Shown here piece after piece: positions 47,110 to 59,106 of a DNA stretch of 64,000 nt. Below the pieces are notes generated by a model. That model worked only from the letters and a program-made list of their open reading frames with translations, was not told the DNA's origin and ran no database searches. The position numbers were made by a program, and so were the translations under genes. Within the stretch, counting starts at the first letter, position 1, and every line of letters starts with the position of its first letter. Source of the DNA: Struthio camelus (taxonomy: Eukaryota > Chordata > Aves > Struthioniformes > Struthionidae). The stretch is taken from the NCBI RefSeq assembly GCF_040807025.1, contig NC_090942.1, positions 198,456,247 through 198,520,246 of the forward strand, read 5' to 3'.

Positions 47110-47770
47110 CACGGTTGTGATCCTGTTCTTTGCCTTGCTCCCTCCCTTCAGGATTCTTAACTCTATCTCATAACCACTGCAGCCAAGGCTGCCGCTGACC
47201 TTCACAGTTCTTATTTTGTAAGTATCAGGTCCAGTAGAGCACCTCTCTTTGGCAGCTACTCAGTCACCTGTGTTAGGAAGTTGTCATCAATGCACTCCAG
47301 AAACCTGGATTGCTTATGCCCTGCTATGTTGTCCCTCCAGCAGGTATCAGGGTGGTTAAAGTCCCATATGAGGATCAAGGCCTGCAAATATGAGACTTCT
47401 TCCAGTTGTCTGAAGACGGCCTCATCTACATTTTCTTCCTGATCTTGCAGTCTGTGTAGATGCCCACCACAATGTTACCCATGTTGGCATGCCCAGTATT
47501 CCTCACCCATAAGCTCTCCACTGGTGCATCACCATCCCTAGGCAGGGCTCCTTGCTCTCTCACTAATTTCTCAGATAGAGGGCAATTCCCCACTTCACTG
47601 CCCCAGCCTGTCCTTCCTAAAGAGCCTACATTCACCTATTGCAGCACTACAGTTGTGTGAGCTACCCTACAACAACCCCATAATCCCAATGAGATCATAG
47701 CCCTGCAACTGCACAGAGACCTATAATTCCTTCCATTTGTTCTCCATGCCTCAAAAAGGCATCTCAATGT
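47110..47770 (-). pseudogene. CR1 ORF2 AP-like endonuclease remnant
   Basis: Minus-strand segment between the esterase and RT blocks. Visible pieces are GMENKWKEL at the start (near 47725-47755), CRLFRKDRLGQ-like and [21 protein letters not shown] (frame 47426-47635), then [13 protein letters not shown] and a DDNFLTQ-type segment. LGCSGYE follows, where intact elements have SDHE. The GDFN to WDFN and SDH to SGY changes affect catalytic positions of the exonuclease-endonuclease-phosphatase fold, so nicking activity is lost. Confidence 0.75.
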
Positions 47771-47959
47771 GCCAATTTCCCAGACAGAGTATGAGAGTTT
47801 CCCCCATCACACTGTCCTGCCTGTAGACACTTCCTTAATTTTGGGCTTAGGGCTTAAATTGGCCCACTTAAGCATATTTTATTGATTACAAGGTCTCTCT
47901 TGTCTACATTCCCCTGCATCATTTGTTTGCCAACGCTTTCTACCACTTCCATGCTTGAT

Positions 47960-48460
47960 GGTGGGTTGTCATCTCGCCTCCCCTGTTCTTGTTTAAAGCT
48001 CTCCCCGTTAGGTTGTCGATCCCTTGCTTGGTCAGGTGGATCCCATCTCTTCCTATCAGTCCTTAATCCTCAAAGAGGATTCCATGATCATAAAACCCAA
48101 ATCCCTGTTGTTGACAGCAGCTGTGCAACCTGTTGAGTTGCAGGATCCATCCACTCCTCCTTAAGCCCCTCCCACTCACCAGAAGGATGGAGGAGAAGAA
48201 CAGCTGGCCCCCGTGCCCTTCGCCTTCACCCCCAGGGCCATGTAGTCACATGTGATATGCTCCAGTCTCCTCTGGCCATATTGTTGGTGTCTGCATAGAA
48301 GACCAGCAGGGGTGAGAGTCCGATGGCTGGACAAACGGCGGCAGTGTCTGCAACATCCTGGATCCGAGCCCCTAGCAAGCAGCAGGCCTCCCTAGACAGC
48401 AGGTCAGGGCCTCCATCCTCACAGCAGGGAGTTTCCCACTGCCATCACTCACCACCTCCT
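47960..48460 (-). pseudogene. CR1 ORF1 SGNH-esterase domain remnant
   Basis: The minus strand carries the three recognisable blocks of the esterase domain described for CR1-family ORF1 proteins. Block I is altered from GDSL to GNSL, the GTND block to DTNN, and block V DGIHLT is kept with its Asp and His. Between them lie ALGVKAKGTGAS and a diverged copy of the FSSILPV segment. Stop codons and frame changes separate the blocks, so no protein can be made. In the intact family the domain is thought to act on lipids or membranes; that role is known only by family, not from this copy. Confidence 0.75.
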
Positions 48461-49250
48461 CCAGGTGCTGCTGCGGGGCTCAGGTGTCCAAGCAGGCTGA
48501 GCTGCACTGGAGAGAGGTCCCAGCCCCTTACCTGCTACGAGGGCATCAATACTCTTCCCTGCTGCAGATCTGCAGGTAGAGCAGAGCTGTCCTCCTGGGG
48601 CTGGAAGTCCCCAGCTCCCGGCTTTCGCCATCATGGGAATCTCCATTTCCCACCTCAGAGGCTCCCCCTGGCCCCTTCAGTGCAGCAGGGTCTTCGGCTG
48701 CTGTACCCATCAGGTCTTGGGAAGATGCAGTTTATCTTTCTTGCCATCCCTGATGCTGTGCAAGTGGCTGCCTCCTCCTACAGCTCTGTTGCTTGGGGGC
48801 ACTGCCACTGCCCAGTGGCCAATTCCTGCAGCTGAGGAGCTCATCTGCCCCAGCCCTGGCCTAGATGTCCCTGCAGCCACAGCTAGGACTCCCACCCTGG
48901 GGAGCTCAGAGGTTACAGGGCCGTTACTCTAATAGCTGCTGGAATCTATGCCCTGTGGCACAGCGCCCCATGACTGAGCACATGCAGAGCTCCAGCCCCC
49001 TCCTGCACAAACTGCTGCCTTGGGAGCCAAGCTCTCAGCTCACATTTCTGTAAGGCTGCCCTGTGGTACCTGCTGAAGGCACATAGTCCTCCCTCCTTGG
49101 TCCTCTGCCAAAAAAGGTCGCTTTCGTCAGGAATAGCTCGCAGAGCCCATCAGAGGTTGCTGGCGCTCACTAGCAGTCACAGCCTCCAGTAGCTGTCCTC
49201 GCCCAGCAGCAGGCACCCTGGCATTCCCCACTGGGCTCCCAGGAGACCTC

Positions 49251-49714
49251 ACTGATCCCAGAAGAAATTCTCAGAAGATCTAGAAGATTTCAAAGCAGAG
49301 CCCCAGAAACTGCTACACAAACCACTGTGTGTGTTGGCTGCTTCTGTTAGCTGTGCTGTGCATTTGCAACAACGTGCAATTGCCTTCAGTTCCTGTCAAA
49401 ATCAATTGAGGAACATCTATCTTGCTGTTTGTTGTTGTTGTTTTTTTTTATTTTTTTTAAACAAAGCTGACTACACTAAAATTGCTCTTGACTTATTCAG
49501 ATCCAAAACTCCACATAATATCCTGAGATTTTAATTCAGTACTCAGCAGATTAGCAGAACAGTCATACAGGGCATTTAATATACTACGTTACTGATAGCA
49601 ATGCATACTACATTAATACACTAATGCATAATATTAAACATTAGAGATACTGATAACTAAAAACCAGCTAGGAGTAAAGACCTGAATTCAAGCTGCCTAC
49701 ATATGTATGGGCAG

Positions 49715-49754
<40 letters not shown>

Positions 49755-50001
49755 ACATATGATAAGCTATTTTGAACCTACACTTCAGTTTTCTGACTTG
49801 TGTTTATATTTAAGATGAACTGATATATTAGTTTTGTATTTGTTATCTTCTAAACCATGCCAACTCTCTCTTCAATGATGATGCTAAAAGGCAGGTGGAA
49901 CAAAAATGGAAAACTAAAATGGAGTGACCAGAATTTGCCAGGCTGAGGAAAATTTCTACACTTTGGGATTCCTGCTTCATGAGCTACAGTGACCGAGGAA
50001 T
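49251..50001. other. Intergenic spacer between two CR1 copies
   Basis: Contains a T-rich run near 49431-49460, the (GT)17 array and no gene. The right boundary of the long CR1 is uncertain by about 100 bp, so the first bases may belong to its 5' end. Confidence 0.6.
49719..49752. repeat. (GT)17 microsatellite
   Basis: An uninterrupted 34 bp GT run flanked by ACACATAT on the right. It is a typical length-polymorphic dinucleotide and sits between two CR1 copies. Confidence 0.98.
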
Positions 50002-50945
50002 AGAATCATAGGATAATTCAGGTTGGAAGAGACCTCAGGAGGACTCTAGTCCAACCTGCTGCTCAGAGCAGGGTCAGCCATAAGGTAAGACCAGGTTGCT
50101 CTGGGCTTTATCCAGTTAGGTCTTGAAAGTCTCCAAAGATGGAGACTGCACAGCTTCCCATCGGCAACCTGTTCCACTGCTTGACTGTCTTCATCAGGGA
50201 CATTTTCTCTTCATAAGTTTCACCTTCTATCCAATCTAAACCTCTTGTTTCAGCTTATGACTTATCTCCCTTCCTCAAAGCCAGGCTGAACAAACCCAGC
50301 TCCCTCAGCCTCTGCTCACAAGGCCCGAACCATTTTAGTGGCCTCCACTGAACTCCCTCCAGTTTATTGATCTTTGTCTTGTACTAGGGGACCTGAAACT
50401 GGACACCGTATCTAAATACAGTCTAGTGAGTACTGAGTAGAGGGAATAATCACTTCCTTGGCTCTGGTTCTCTTAATCCAGCCCAGGGCACTGTTGTCCT
50501 CCTTTGCTGCCAGAGCAAACTGCTGGCGCATGTTCAGCTTGCTGTCTACCAAACACCCAGGGCCTTTTCAGCACAACAAGCCAGTCAGTCCCCAGCCTGT
50601 ATTCCAGAACCCAGCAAAGGGTTTTTCCTGCTAAGGGGCAGGACTTTACATTTGTTCTTACTGGATTTCATGAGGTTCGTGTTGTCCCATTCCTCCACAC
50701 CCTCTAGGTCCCTCTGAATGGCAGCATATCAATTGGTCACCCAGTTTAGTGTCGTCTGCAAGCTTTATGAGCAAGCACTCCCGCCACCTCCTTCAGGTCA
50801 TTGGTGAAGACCACATCATAGCATAGACCCCTGCAGTACCACAGCACAGTTGTCACTGGCCTTGAGGTAGAGTGCAATCCTTGAACCACTGCCATCTGAG
50901 TCCAGTCATATAACCATTATTTTTACCCATCTAGCTGTTTAACAC
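50002..50945 (-). mobile_element. CR1 LINE, older 5'-truncated copy
   Basis: A 0.94 kb CR1 on the minus strand. Its 3' end is at 50002 (plus strand TAGAATCATAGGATAATTCAGG). It still shows the RT motif C region as KLADDTKLG near 50738-50782. The divergence is high, with many stops and indels. It lies only about 0.75 kb from the near-full-length CR1 and in the same orientation, but is a separate insertion with its own 3' end. Confidence 0.93.
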
Positions 50946-53404
50946 CTCATAAATCTAGGATTAGACTATTCAGAGATGCAAGAGAAGATCTTTGTGTGTC
51001 AGATTAAGTAGCCTGAACACCCATTCCTCATCTCATCTAAAGCAAATATAGCCTGGATTGAAATGTCCTAGGGACTACAACCTGGACCACAGCAAGTAAG
51101 AAATTCAGCTTTGCAGTTTCTCCCCACCCCCAGCAATCACCTCATCTCCCAGCTCTGTCCACTATGGCACTGAACAACTGAGTCTGTGACTTTTTTTGAG
51201 ATAAACTTTTTTCCTAATTTGTGTTTTTGCTATTGGACACAACTAACAACAGGAAAGAAAAATACAGAGCCAAGAGAAACCCATGGAAGAAAGATAAAAG
51301 AGGTTTCGAAGGTACACGGAAAACACAAAGCAAAAGGTATGGAGTACATTATGATTTTGCTCTTAGCACAATGCACTTTTTCATTTTGAGTTTTCCAAGG
51401 CAACTGCCAATCTTTTATTGAACTCAGATGCTGCCTGCTGCATAGAACAACAGTATGGTCTATTCTCCTAGGAGGAGGTGAGCTTTCTTCCTAGTTTGGG
51501 AACTCCCATTTACAGCCACTAACGCCATTCCCACAATAGTCTATGCCATGCAAAGAAAAGTAAGAACTATGGTTCAAATAAGGAAAACAATCCAACATGC
51601 TTAAATCTTGCAACCATACTTTCAGAATCATTTCACCACACTCTACTTGAGCACATTAAAATTGTACATGTATACGAGAAAGCAAGTAAGAGGCCCTAGG
51701 CACTACAACAAGTTTTTGAGTTCTTACCAATGAAGATTTTCACAGAACCTAAGACCAGGGAACACTCATTTTTCAGCATATGCTTACAACCTGCTCTCCC
51801 TCATGAACGTGCATATGGCAAAACTGTGCCATTTCAGTTTGCACTTGGTAAAAAAAATTAAAATAGACATTTCAGAAGACTAACAACAGAAATGGCAGAA
51901 AGGAATTAAATACACACACAGGTTGGTTACTAATGACCATGGCTCTTAAATAGCTGAACTCACTCCCTGCCATGTGAGGCAAGCGTTTTCCCTTGCAATA
52001 TGCATAGCTGTCACATTCTAGATTCTCTCCTTCTTAGCATTTCAGTCCCTCTCAGTTGCAGGAATGTATCTGTAATAGATATCACAGGACAGAAAAAAAG
52101 TAAGTAGGATACTAATGTCTCTCCAAGATCACCAGCTACATACGCACTAACTTACTTAAGGGAGTCTCTGCATACTTTGTAACAACAGTGCACCTCAAAC
52201 AATTAGCTAATATCAAACAGAGATGAAGGTCCTTAGAAAAACACCACATAGCTTGTAATATCCTTCTATCATATGCCTCCCTATCAGGTCTAGCTTTTGA
52301 GTGGTTAAATCTAATTTAAGATACATGAAAGCATGGACGAGACTGCAGGTAGATGCACAGTGGATAACCAGGGAGGAGCAGACCTTCAAGCACTGCTACA
52401 AGGACCATCTGAGTTCTCGTAGAATCCATTCCGACTACTGACCCTCCAAATTACCTCACAGCTGGTCTGGACACAGACTACTACCTCTTGGACAGCCACT
52501 AATTAGAAATAGCAGAACCCCTAGACAGAACCTCTGCAGTGTAAAACAACAGCTTAAAAGATGTCCCAAGAAGGTCTGAATCTATGCAGTTAAAATGAAG
52601 GTGCCTTCTGATATGAAGGGTGTGATATACACATTAGGCCTAAAAGCAAAAGTCTGGCCCAAAAATGACTAGAACTACTTTCCTGGCTAAGATGAAATTC
52701 CCACTGCTTTGAAAAAGAATACGAGGGAGGACTGTAGAAATACTGCTGAAGGACAAGAGAAAGTGATGTGAGGGCCTGTATCTCTCTTTGACTAGCAAGG
52801 GTAACGGCTTTTAGAAACATTGCATATCATGAACAAGAATATGAGATGGTAGGAATCCAGAGGTTCAAACAGAGGTTCACCTTGAAAAACCCTCCAATCA
52901 TCTCATTCATCCCAGGAATTTAAATTGAGGAATACTTTTTTTTCTTTCTGAAAAAAAGGACTCTTTCTGAGCTAAAGTAGATGACCTAGCTACTTAAGAG
53001 TCACCTCAAAGTCCTTGTCCGTCTTGAAGGTAAACAGGGTGGTGGGTCCTAAACAAGGATGGCTTAGTACTAAGGACTGCTTTTTCTTGCTAAAAATAGG
53101 AACTATTATAATGGTGTTGCTTCTCGGGTACAGAAGCAAAGTCACCAGTGACCTCCAGACCCCCCCACGGAGTCCTTGTTTGGGAAGGCCAAAGCTATAG
53201 CAAGTATAGTCAGCTCCAAAAGATAGGGTTTTGTAAGCCTATAGGTTTTTTTGAGCCTTTATCGTTCCTGCCTCAGCTGAAACGTCTCAGGGCATAATTG
53301 GCACAGCTATCAAACATGCTGAGATATGGTCAGATCTCTTCAAAGGAATGTTCCCTGTCTGAAATACTAACGATGGAAGAAGCTATTTCTGCCTAGAAGC
53401 AGGA

Positions 53405-53422
53405 CATGCCCATGCCCATGCC
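53405..53422. repeat. (CATGCC)3 short tandem repeat
   Basis: Three perfect CATGCC hexamers followed by CA. Too short to suggest a function. Confidence 0.9.
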
Positions 53423-56400
53423 CACCTACTTATTTAAAGGGACCTGAAAAAGTGGCTTTTCTAGAGGTATTTTTTAAATGTGTCCCTTTCTCTCCCAGTA
53501 CAGAGCTGAAAGGAGAGAACATCAGCTGGAAACATATCCCCCACCCAAACCCCTTGCATGCAAGACAACAAACAGAATGTGGTCACTACACAAGGCCAGA
53601 AAACGTTCTTCAAAAAGTCTTTCTTGAGACTGAAGCAGTCGCTTACAAGACAGTATACCACACAGTAGAAAAGATGGCACACAAAAAGGTGTTTCATCAG
53701 GAAGTTGAAAGGAACAAACATGGCATCAGTCACTGTCCATATAACCTTGCACGTGAGGATGGAATAGGAACATACCTCTCTGAATGCTGCAAAAACATTC
53801 TCCAACCTCAAGCAGTGATTTCTTTCATTAAACATGCTCATATGTAGCCATTCGCAGAAAAGCAAGTTCTACGATTCTGTGTATACCATACAAAGAATAT
53901 ATCAAAGCTCCACCTTCATTTTGGTGCTTTCTGCCAAACATTTGTATACATAAGCAACATATGTATAAGCATATGTGTATGTGTTGAAAGCTGTTTTATA
54001 ACCCCATAAACCCCAAGAGAAAAAATTGGTTAACATTGAAAACAAAGATTTGAGACTAAACAACACAAAATTTTCCTATGATCGTACACAGGAACAACCC
54101 AGTACATAATCTATGCTATTAAATTTTTTTTAAGGCAGATCATAACTGGCTTTTTATCCTATTTTACATAAACAGAAAACAATACAATAGAAAATCATGT
54201 TCCAAATTCAGTATCAAATGATAACATGAAAACTGAGAAAGTAGAATTATAGTTTTGAAAACATTAATAAATAAATTAATTCATTTAACAGTGTTCTCGT
54301 GATATATTGAGGACTTGATCTAAACTAAACATGACAGCACTAAATGACACTAGCTCTGTTATGGCCATCTCATTTCCTTATTTTATATAAACACAAAAAA
54401 GGCAGAAGGATGCTGATTTAATATTAAATACTAGAGTTATAAAAAAAGTAACCAAGTAGCAGAACAGCTTAGGAAGAGGAAAACAAATATTCGTTTTTAG
54501 ACATACGCAAAGATCAAATACTCTCCCATGCAGAATTATCGTAGCCTATAACCCACTGTCACATCTTGGTCAGGATAGTACCCACGCATATAATGATTAC
54601 GAGTTACTAAAGTAATACATATTTTATGAGTAGCTTTTTCTATTATTTCCATGAATGCATGAAAAGTCTTTGACAAGGTTTCATCTCTTCTACTGAAAAA
54701 AAGTCTTCATTTTATTTCACGTACCTACTGAAGTCTTGTTTCTTCCCTTATAGGAGAAGCAGTAACTTGTGCTCACACATCCCTCCAAATTATTCCTCCT
54801 TTTGTGCTCCCATATCCAGAAAAGAAGGTAAAGCAAAGTTTGCTTACGCTTTAGGGAAGTCTTTACATGCCAACACCTCATTGCCATTTCATTGTATAAT
54901 GCAGGCCAGATCCTGGAAGATAGTTTCATAATTTTGGAGAAGTACTATACCTTGGAAGGAGCTTGATTCACTAGATACTGAGAAACAGAGATCAGAATGT
55001 AGCAGAAAGTTCCACTACAGAACTTGTATGCACCTTTCCTGAGCTGTGCCACATATGGATACAGTCTAAGGGCTGGTTAACTCAAAACAAATGGATGAAA
55101 GATGCCTCAAACAAGAAATACGGATTCACACACCTGGCTGGTTTGGGCCCATTGAAGGGAATGAATGGACTCCAGCAATGCCTGGAGTAAGACAGGAATT
55201 GTCCTCTAGGACTGTATGTGAGGTAAATGAGGGGAGGGGATAATCATTACAGCTTGCTAAGAAGGTACATCTTAATGTACATCTTAAGAGACACTGGATC
55301 ACCAGGGTTTCACAAAAAGCTACTAAGAAAAGAGCTCAAGTTGAAAGATTTAATGAGAAGCAGTCAGGAGACACTGTTACTGATGGTTATGAACTATGTG
55401 CAGTGCACACCTGTTAATTAGGTAGCTTTAAGAGCTCTATCTTAGCCTTTCCTGCCTCATTTTTAGCATTGCTTATTTCATACAGCATTCAAATAGTTGC
55501 TACCTTACCATACCTTCCTACCTATGAATCTGAAAAAAAAAAAGAAAAATAGTATTAAAGGGTAGGTCCCATTATTACCTGGACAAATCTATCCAGTGCA
55601 GTTAGCATCTTTACCTAAGTGTTCCATATCCCTTACAGATGACACTTAGGGCCAGCAGTATCAGCCTCACTTTCCATTAACACACTTTGGGTACTAACCT
55701 CAATTCCATGAGTATTTTTACTGTATTTCTACATTCCAGTCTTTCTCCAAATCCAAGAGAGCAGCATATCCTCAGTTCTTCTCTCTTAAAAAGTCACTAA
55801 CTGAACTTCCCATATCTACACTTTCCTCTTGAATAGATGACTATCACTGGTCACCTGGTATTGGGTAACATCTTTCCCATCTCATTTATTCATATGTTGA
55901 TTCCTTACCCTTTATTCATCTCTAGCACCTTTCAAATTAATAACTCATTTCTAACATCCCATTTTTCACCCAACACACCTCCACACATCAGTGTTTTACA
56001 ATCACCTAAATTATATGGAAGATGACAGAAGATAAATAGAAGGTAAACAGAATCATTTGCTCTGCTTTCCTCCTCCAGCTCTTATTCTTTGTAGGCAATG
56101 TTTATGGAAGAACAACAGCAGTTGCCTTTTGGGGAAAGCACAAAGACAGTTTCTACTGTCTCTCAGTATGCTCTAGGTTACAGGCAACAGAGAAACATTA
56201 TACATCAGATTCATATAATATGTTACTGCATCTAGAGATATGGCTGCAAATAATAAATAAAACTCACTGCTTAAAATGAACACCTTATAGTTTTATTAAA
56301 TAAGGATTGAAAACTCTTCTGTTCTTCAAAATAGCTTTAGTTTACAAGTTTTTCATTTTTGCTGAATATAAACATACTACAAGGAACACAGAAACCTGTA

Positions 56401-57476
56401 AACTTAACATATCTACCAAAAAAGAAAGTTGTTCCAAACCAGGCTATTTCAAGTTGCTATGACTTTAGAAGAAAGCTGTTTGCATTATCAGGATGTCTTC
56501 TCAACATATTAAAGAAAAAAATATTTTTAGAGTAAGAATATTTTATTCTAACACATTATTTTCTGTTATAATACCATTAGAAGTAGCTACTACTTAGACT
56601 GCTACTGAGTTCACACATGTTCTGTTGTACTGCATGTCATAATTTAAGCAATTGTCTATCTATAGAAATTCTTAGAAATGCAAGAATACTGAAATATTCT
56701 TATAGAAGCTAATACCTGAATCCTTTAGTTCTGTCGATCTGTCCAGATCCAAGTGCACAAGTTTGTGAACAGCAAATATATCCTTTTTAAAGTGAAATTA
56801 CTTCTGAGTGAGCTAGCAAAAGGAGGAAGTGTTTAATAATACTGCTTTGATTTCCAAACTACTGTGTTTCTTTGTATCTGCTTATGTGAGGTAGGATACA
56901 AATATCAAAAACATGGATAGCCAAGTAAAACACCTTAGGAGGTGCTATCCATTCTCCACCACATGCTAAAACTAATCCCCCAAAATCACATGATTACTGA
57001 AACACTGATGTGGAGGGAAGGGCTGTAGAAATCTGTATTTGCAAGCCTTTCTTCCTTCTTTGAACATATAGGTAAAGAGATGATACTGCTATCCCAAAAG
57101 AATATAAATCTTCATTACAGAAATGAATGTGCTATTAAAAATTTGATCATAACTGTAGTGAGGCACTGAATCAAAATGTAATAGTGAAACATTTTAATTA
57201 CTGCATACACATGTTGTATGATACTGTTTATCCTGTGTATACAAACCTAATGGCACTTGGTGAACTCTGTGCCCGCCAGACCTTTTAGATGGCAGGATCT
57301 GAAGAACTTTAAAGCAATGTGTTTTCTTTTCTTCTGTGTTTCTATCCCAGCTGCCAACGTTCAGATTCTTAGTTCTCCACTAGCAACAAAATACCAGAAT
57401 GTCTACTGTACATAACTAATCAAGTGTTTTAAATAAGTTTGATAAACCTATTAACACAGCAGGAAGTTTATTGATG

Positions 57477-57482
57477 TCTATG
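57477..57482 (-). terminator. Candidate distal poly(A) signal of PDS5B
   Basis: The second canonical AATAAA on the minus strand downstream of PDS5B. It would give a 3' UTR of about 3.9 kb, closer to the multi-kilobase length known in mammals. Two more hexamers lie at 56542-56547 and 56292-56297. The choice between them is an inference. Confidence 0.25.
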
Positions 57483-59072
57483 GAATATAAGTCACTTGTG
57501 TCAGCATTAGGAAATCACACCTAAACTATAGGCATCTTTTGTGAAGGTGACATGCAACAAAGATGCAAAGACTGGAGTGACAATCTGTAAGCATAACAAG
57601 AAACGCACATTTGGGTTCTTCTACTCCTCCTGCTGCTGATGGGACAGATTGTTTTGGTTAGGTTACTTGGTTACTTTTATCATTTTGTTCCTCATATTAG
57701 TAAAATAGCCAGTCTAGAAGATGGCCATCAGACACTCATCTTAATGATGTGCTTGTGGATGTGTTGCTTTAGATAACCATGCTGTTACACCTGAATGTAT
57801 TTAAAAATTCTTGGTAAAATACTTACTGTACCTACCTTGATGAGGTAGAGATGCATCCATCTCTACAAATTATTTTAATGCAGAAAGACAGGTTTTCAAA
57901 AAAATTTCCAGGCACAAACTCAGAATTTTGAAAGTCTGGGGTACACCTGTTTACAATACACATACACTTTTTACATTACATGCCCTGTGTGCACAAGTGT
58001 TAAGACTATTCAAACATATCAACGAATTTGGTTATTAGAATAGCACAAATGCATTTAAGAACTAATCCTGCAAAACCAGAGGCATGTAAACTTGCAGGAT
58101 CCGAAGCCCACTGTGCGTATTCACAAAGGCAAACTTTGATAATCTCTCAAGATATACACGTGTGAAATAGTAGTAACAATACTGCACACACACCTCCACG
58201 TAAAGTTTTTGGAGAATCTCAGATGACAGATGCTATGCCAGCATGAAGTATTTAATCTTTAAGTTTTTTGCAAGTTAGTCACAAATTGAACATATTCATA
58301 TTTAGTGGAAATGTCTTTAATATGAGTGCTTTTTTATCGTAAATTTTAATTTTTTTGTTCACATAGATTGAAATGTCAAAACAGCAAATACCAATATATT
58401 TGAAAAAAGGTTCAATTTTGCCAAAAAATAAAGTCAATTGGCAGAATCACATATAGTTAATATAGGGATCTGGTTTATCCTAAGTGGAAAAGGTGTACTC
58501 ACGCTACAACTTTGAAGCAGCTTCATGTATTTCCTTCTCTATTAGTGGATTATAGTTAGTCCTAAATATTAATTTCATTCAGTGACAAGTTAAAAAAAAA
58601 AAAACTAAAAAAACCCATGCTTCTGGAGTCAAAGTGAATTACTCTTAAACACTAGTATCAAGATTACAATCAGTTTACATTTTACATATGAATTGAAGAT
58701 CACTGAAAGTTTCCTGTTGCACTGCAGCAAGAAAAGGAAACTTAACACAAATAAGCTCACTTTGCTGCAAAGTACAGCAAGATACTTCGGTAATCTCATA
58801 AAAATTTCATACTGGAACTTGTTACAGTGAGTTCAATTTGATTTTTTAATGTAATACAGTACATTTTTATAAACGTAACATTATCATTGCAGAAGAACAT
58901 GCTAACTGAACGTTAGCAATTTATCTTTTTATACATAATTATACTCTACTGTAGCTACTGTATGCAGATCTCAAAATGTTAGTACATAAAATATTCATTT
59001 TCTTTATATGAGATGAGAATGAACTTAAGAGGTTTGAATATAAGAATGAAGTATTTGCTGTGCCTTTTTCTC

Positions 59073-59106
59073 AAGGAATAATGAATTACAAGGAATAATG
59101 AATTAT
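59073..59106. repeat. Two-copy 17 bp tandem repeat in possible distal 3' UTR
   Basis: AAGGAATAATGAATTAC is followed by the same 17-mer with one change at the end (…ATTAT). It may be transcribed if PDS5B uses a distal poly(A) site. Confidence 0.9.

Larger units (their letters stand above)
45529..49250 (-). mobile_element. Nearly full-length CR1 LINE with ORF1 esterase and ORF2 EN-RT remnants
   Basis: The element reads on the minus strand from about 49250 to its 3' end near 45529 (plus strand CAGAATCACAGAATAGCTGAGG). Blocks in 5' to 3' order on the element are as follows. First comes a GC-rich ORF1 region. Next is an SGNH/GDSL-esterase: GNSLL near 48425-48445 (usual GDSLL), LVFYADTNNMARGD near 48265-48310 (usual GTND), and GRDGIHLTKQG near 48018-48055. 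The ORF2 endonuclease follows, with [10 protein letters not shown] near 47337-47370 and LGCSGYE near 47165-47190 (usual SDHE). The RT N-terminal half comes next (46500-46930), then the [16 protein letters not shown] block (46330-46400). A deletion removes the motif C region near 46040, and the 3' UTR ends the element. Multiple frameshifts, stops and lost catalytic residues make it inactive. The left edge is precise; the right edge is estimated. Confidence 0.88.

Noticed and set aside
48323..49053. 170-codon plus-strand frame and neighbours in GC-rich DNA
   Set aside because: They are antisense to the CR1 ORF1 region; minus-strand blocks match the CR1 esterase, so the plus frames are shadows.
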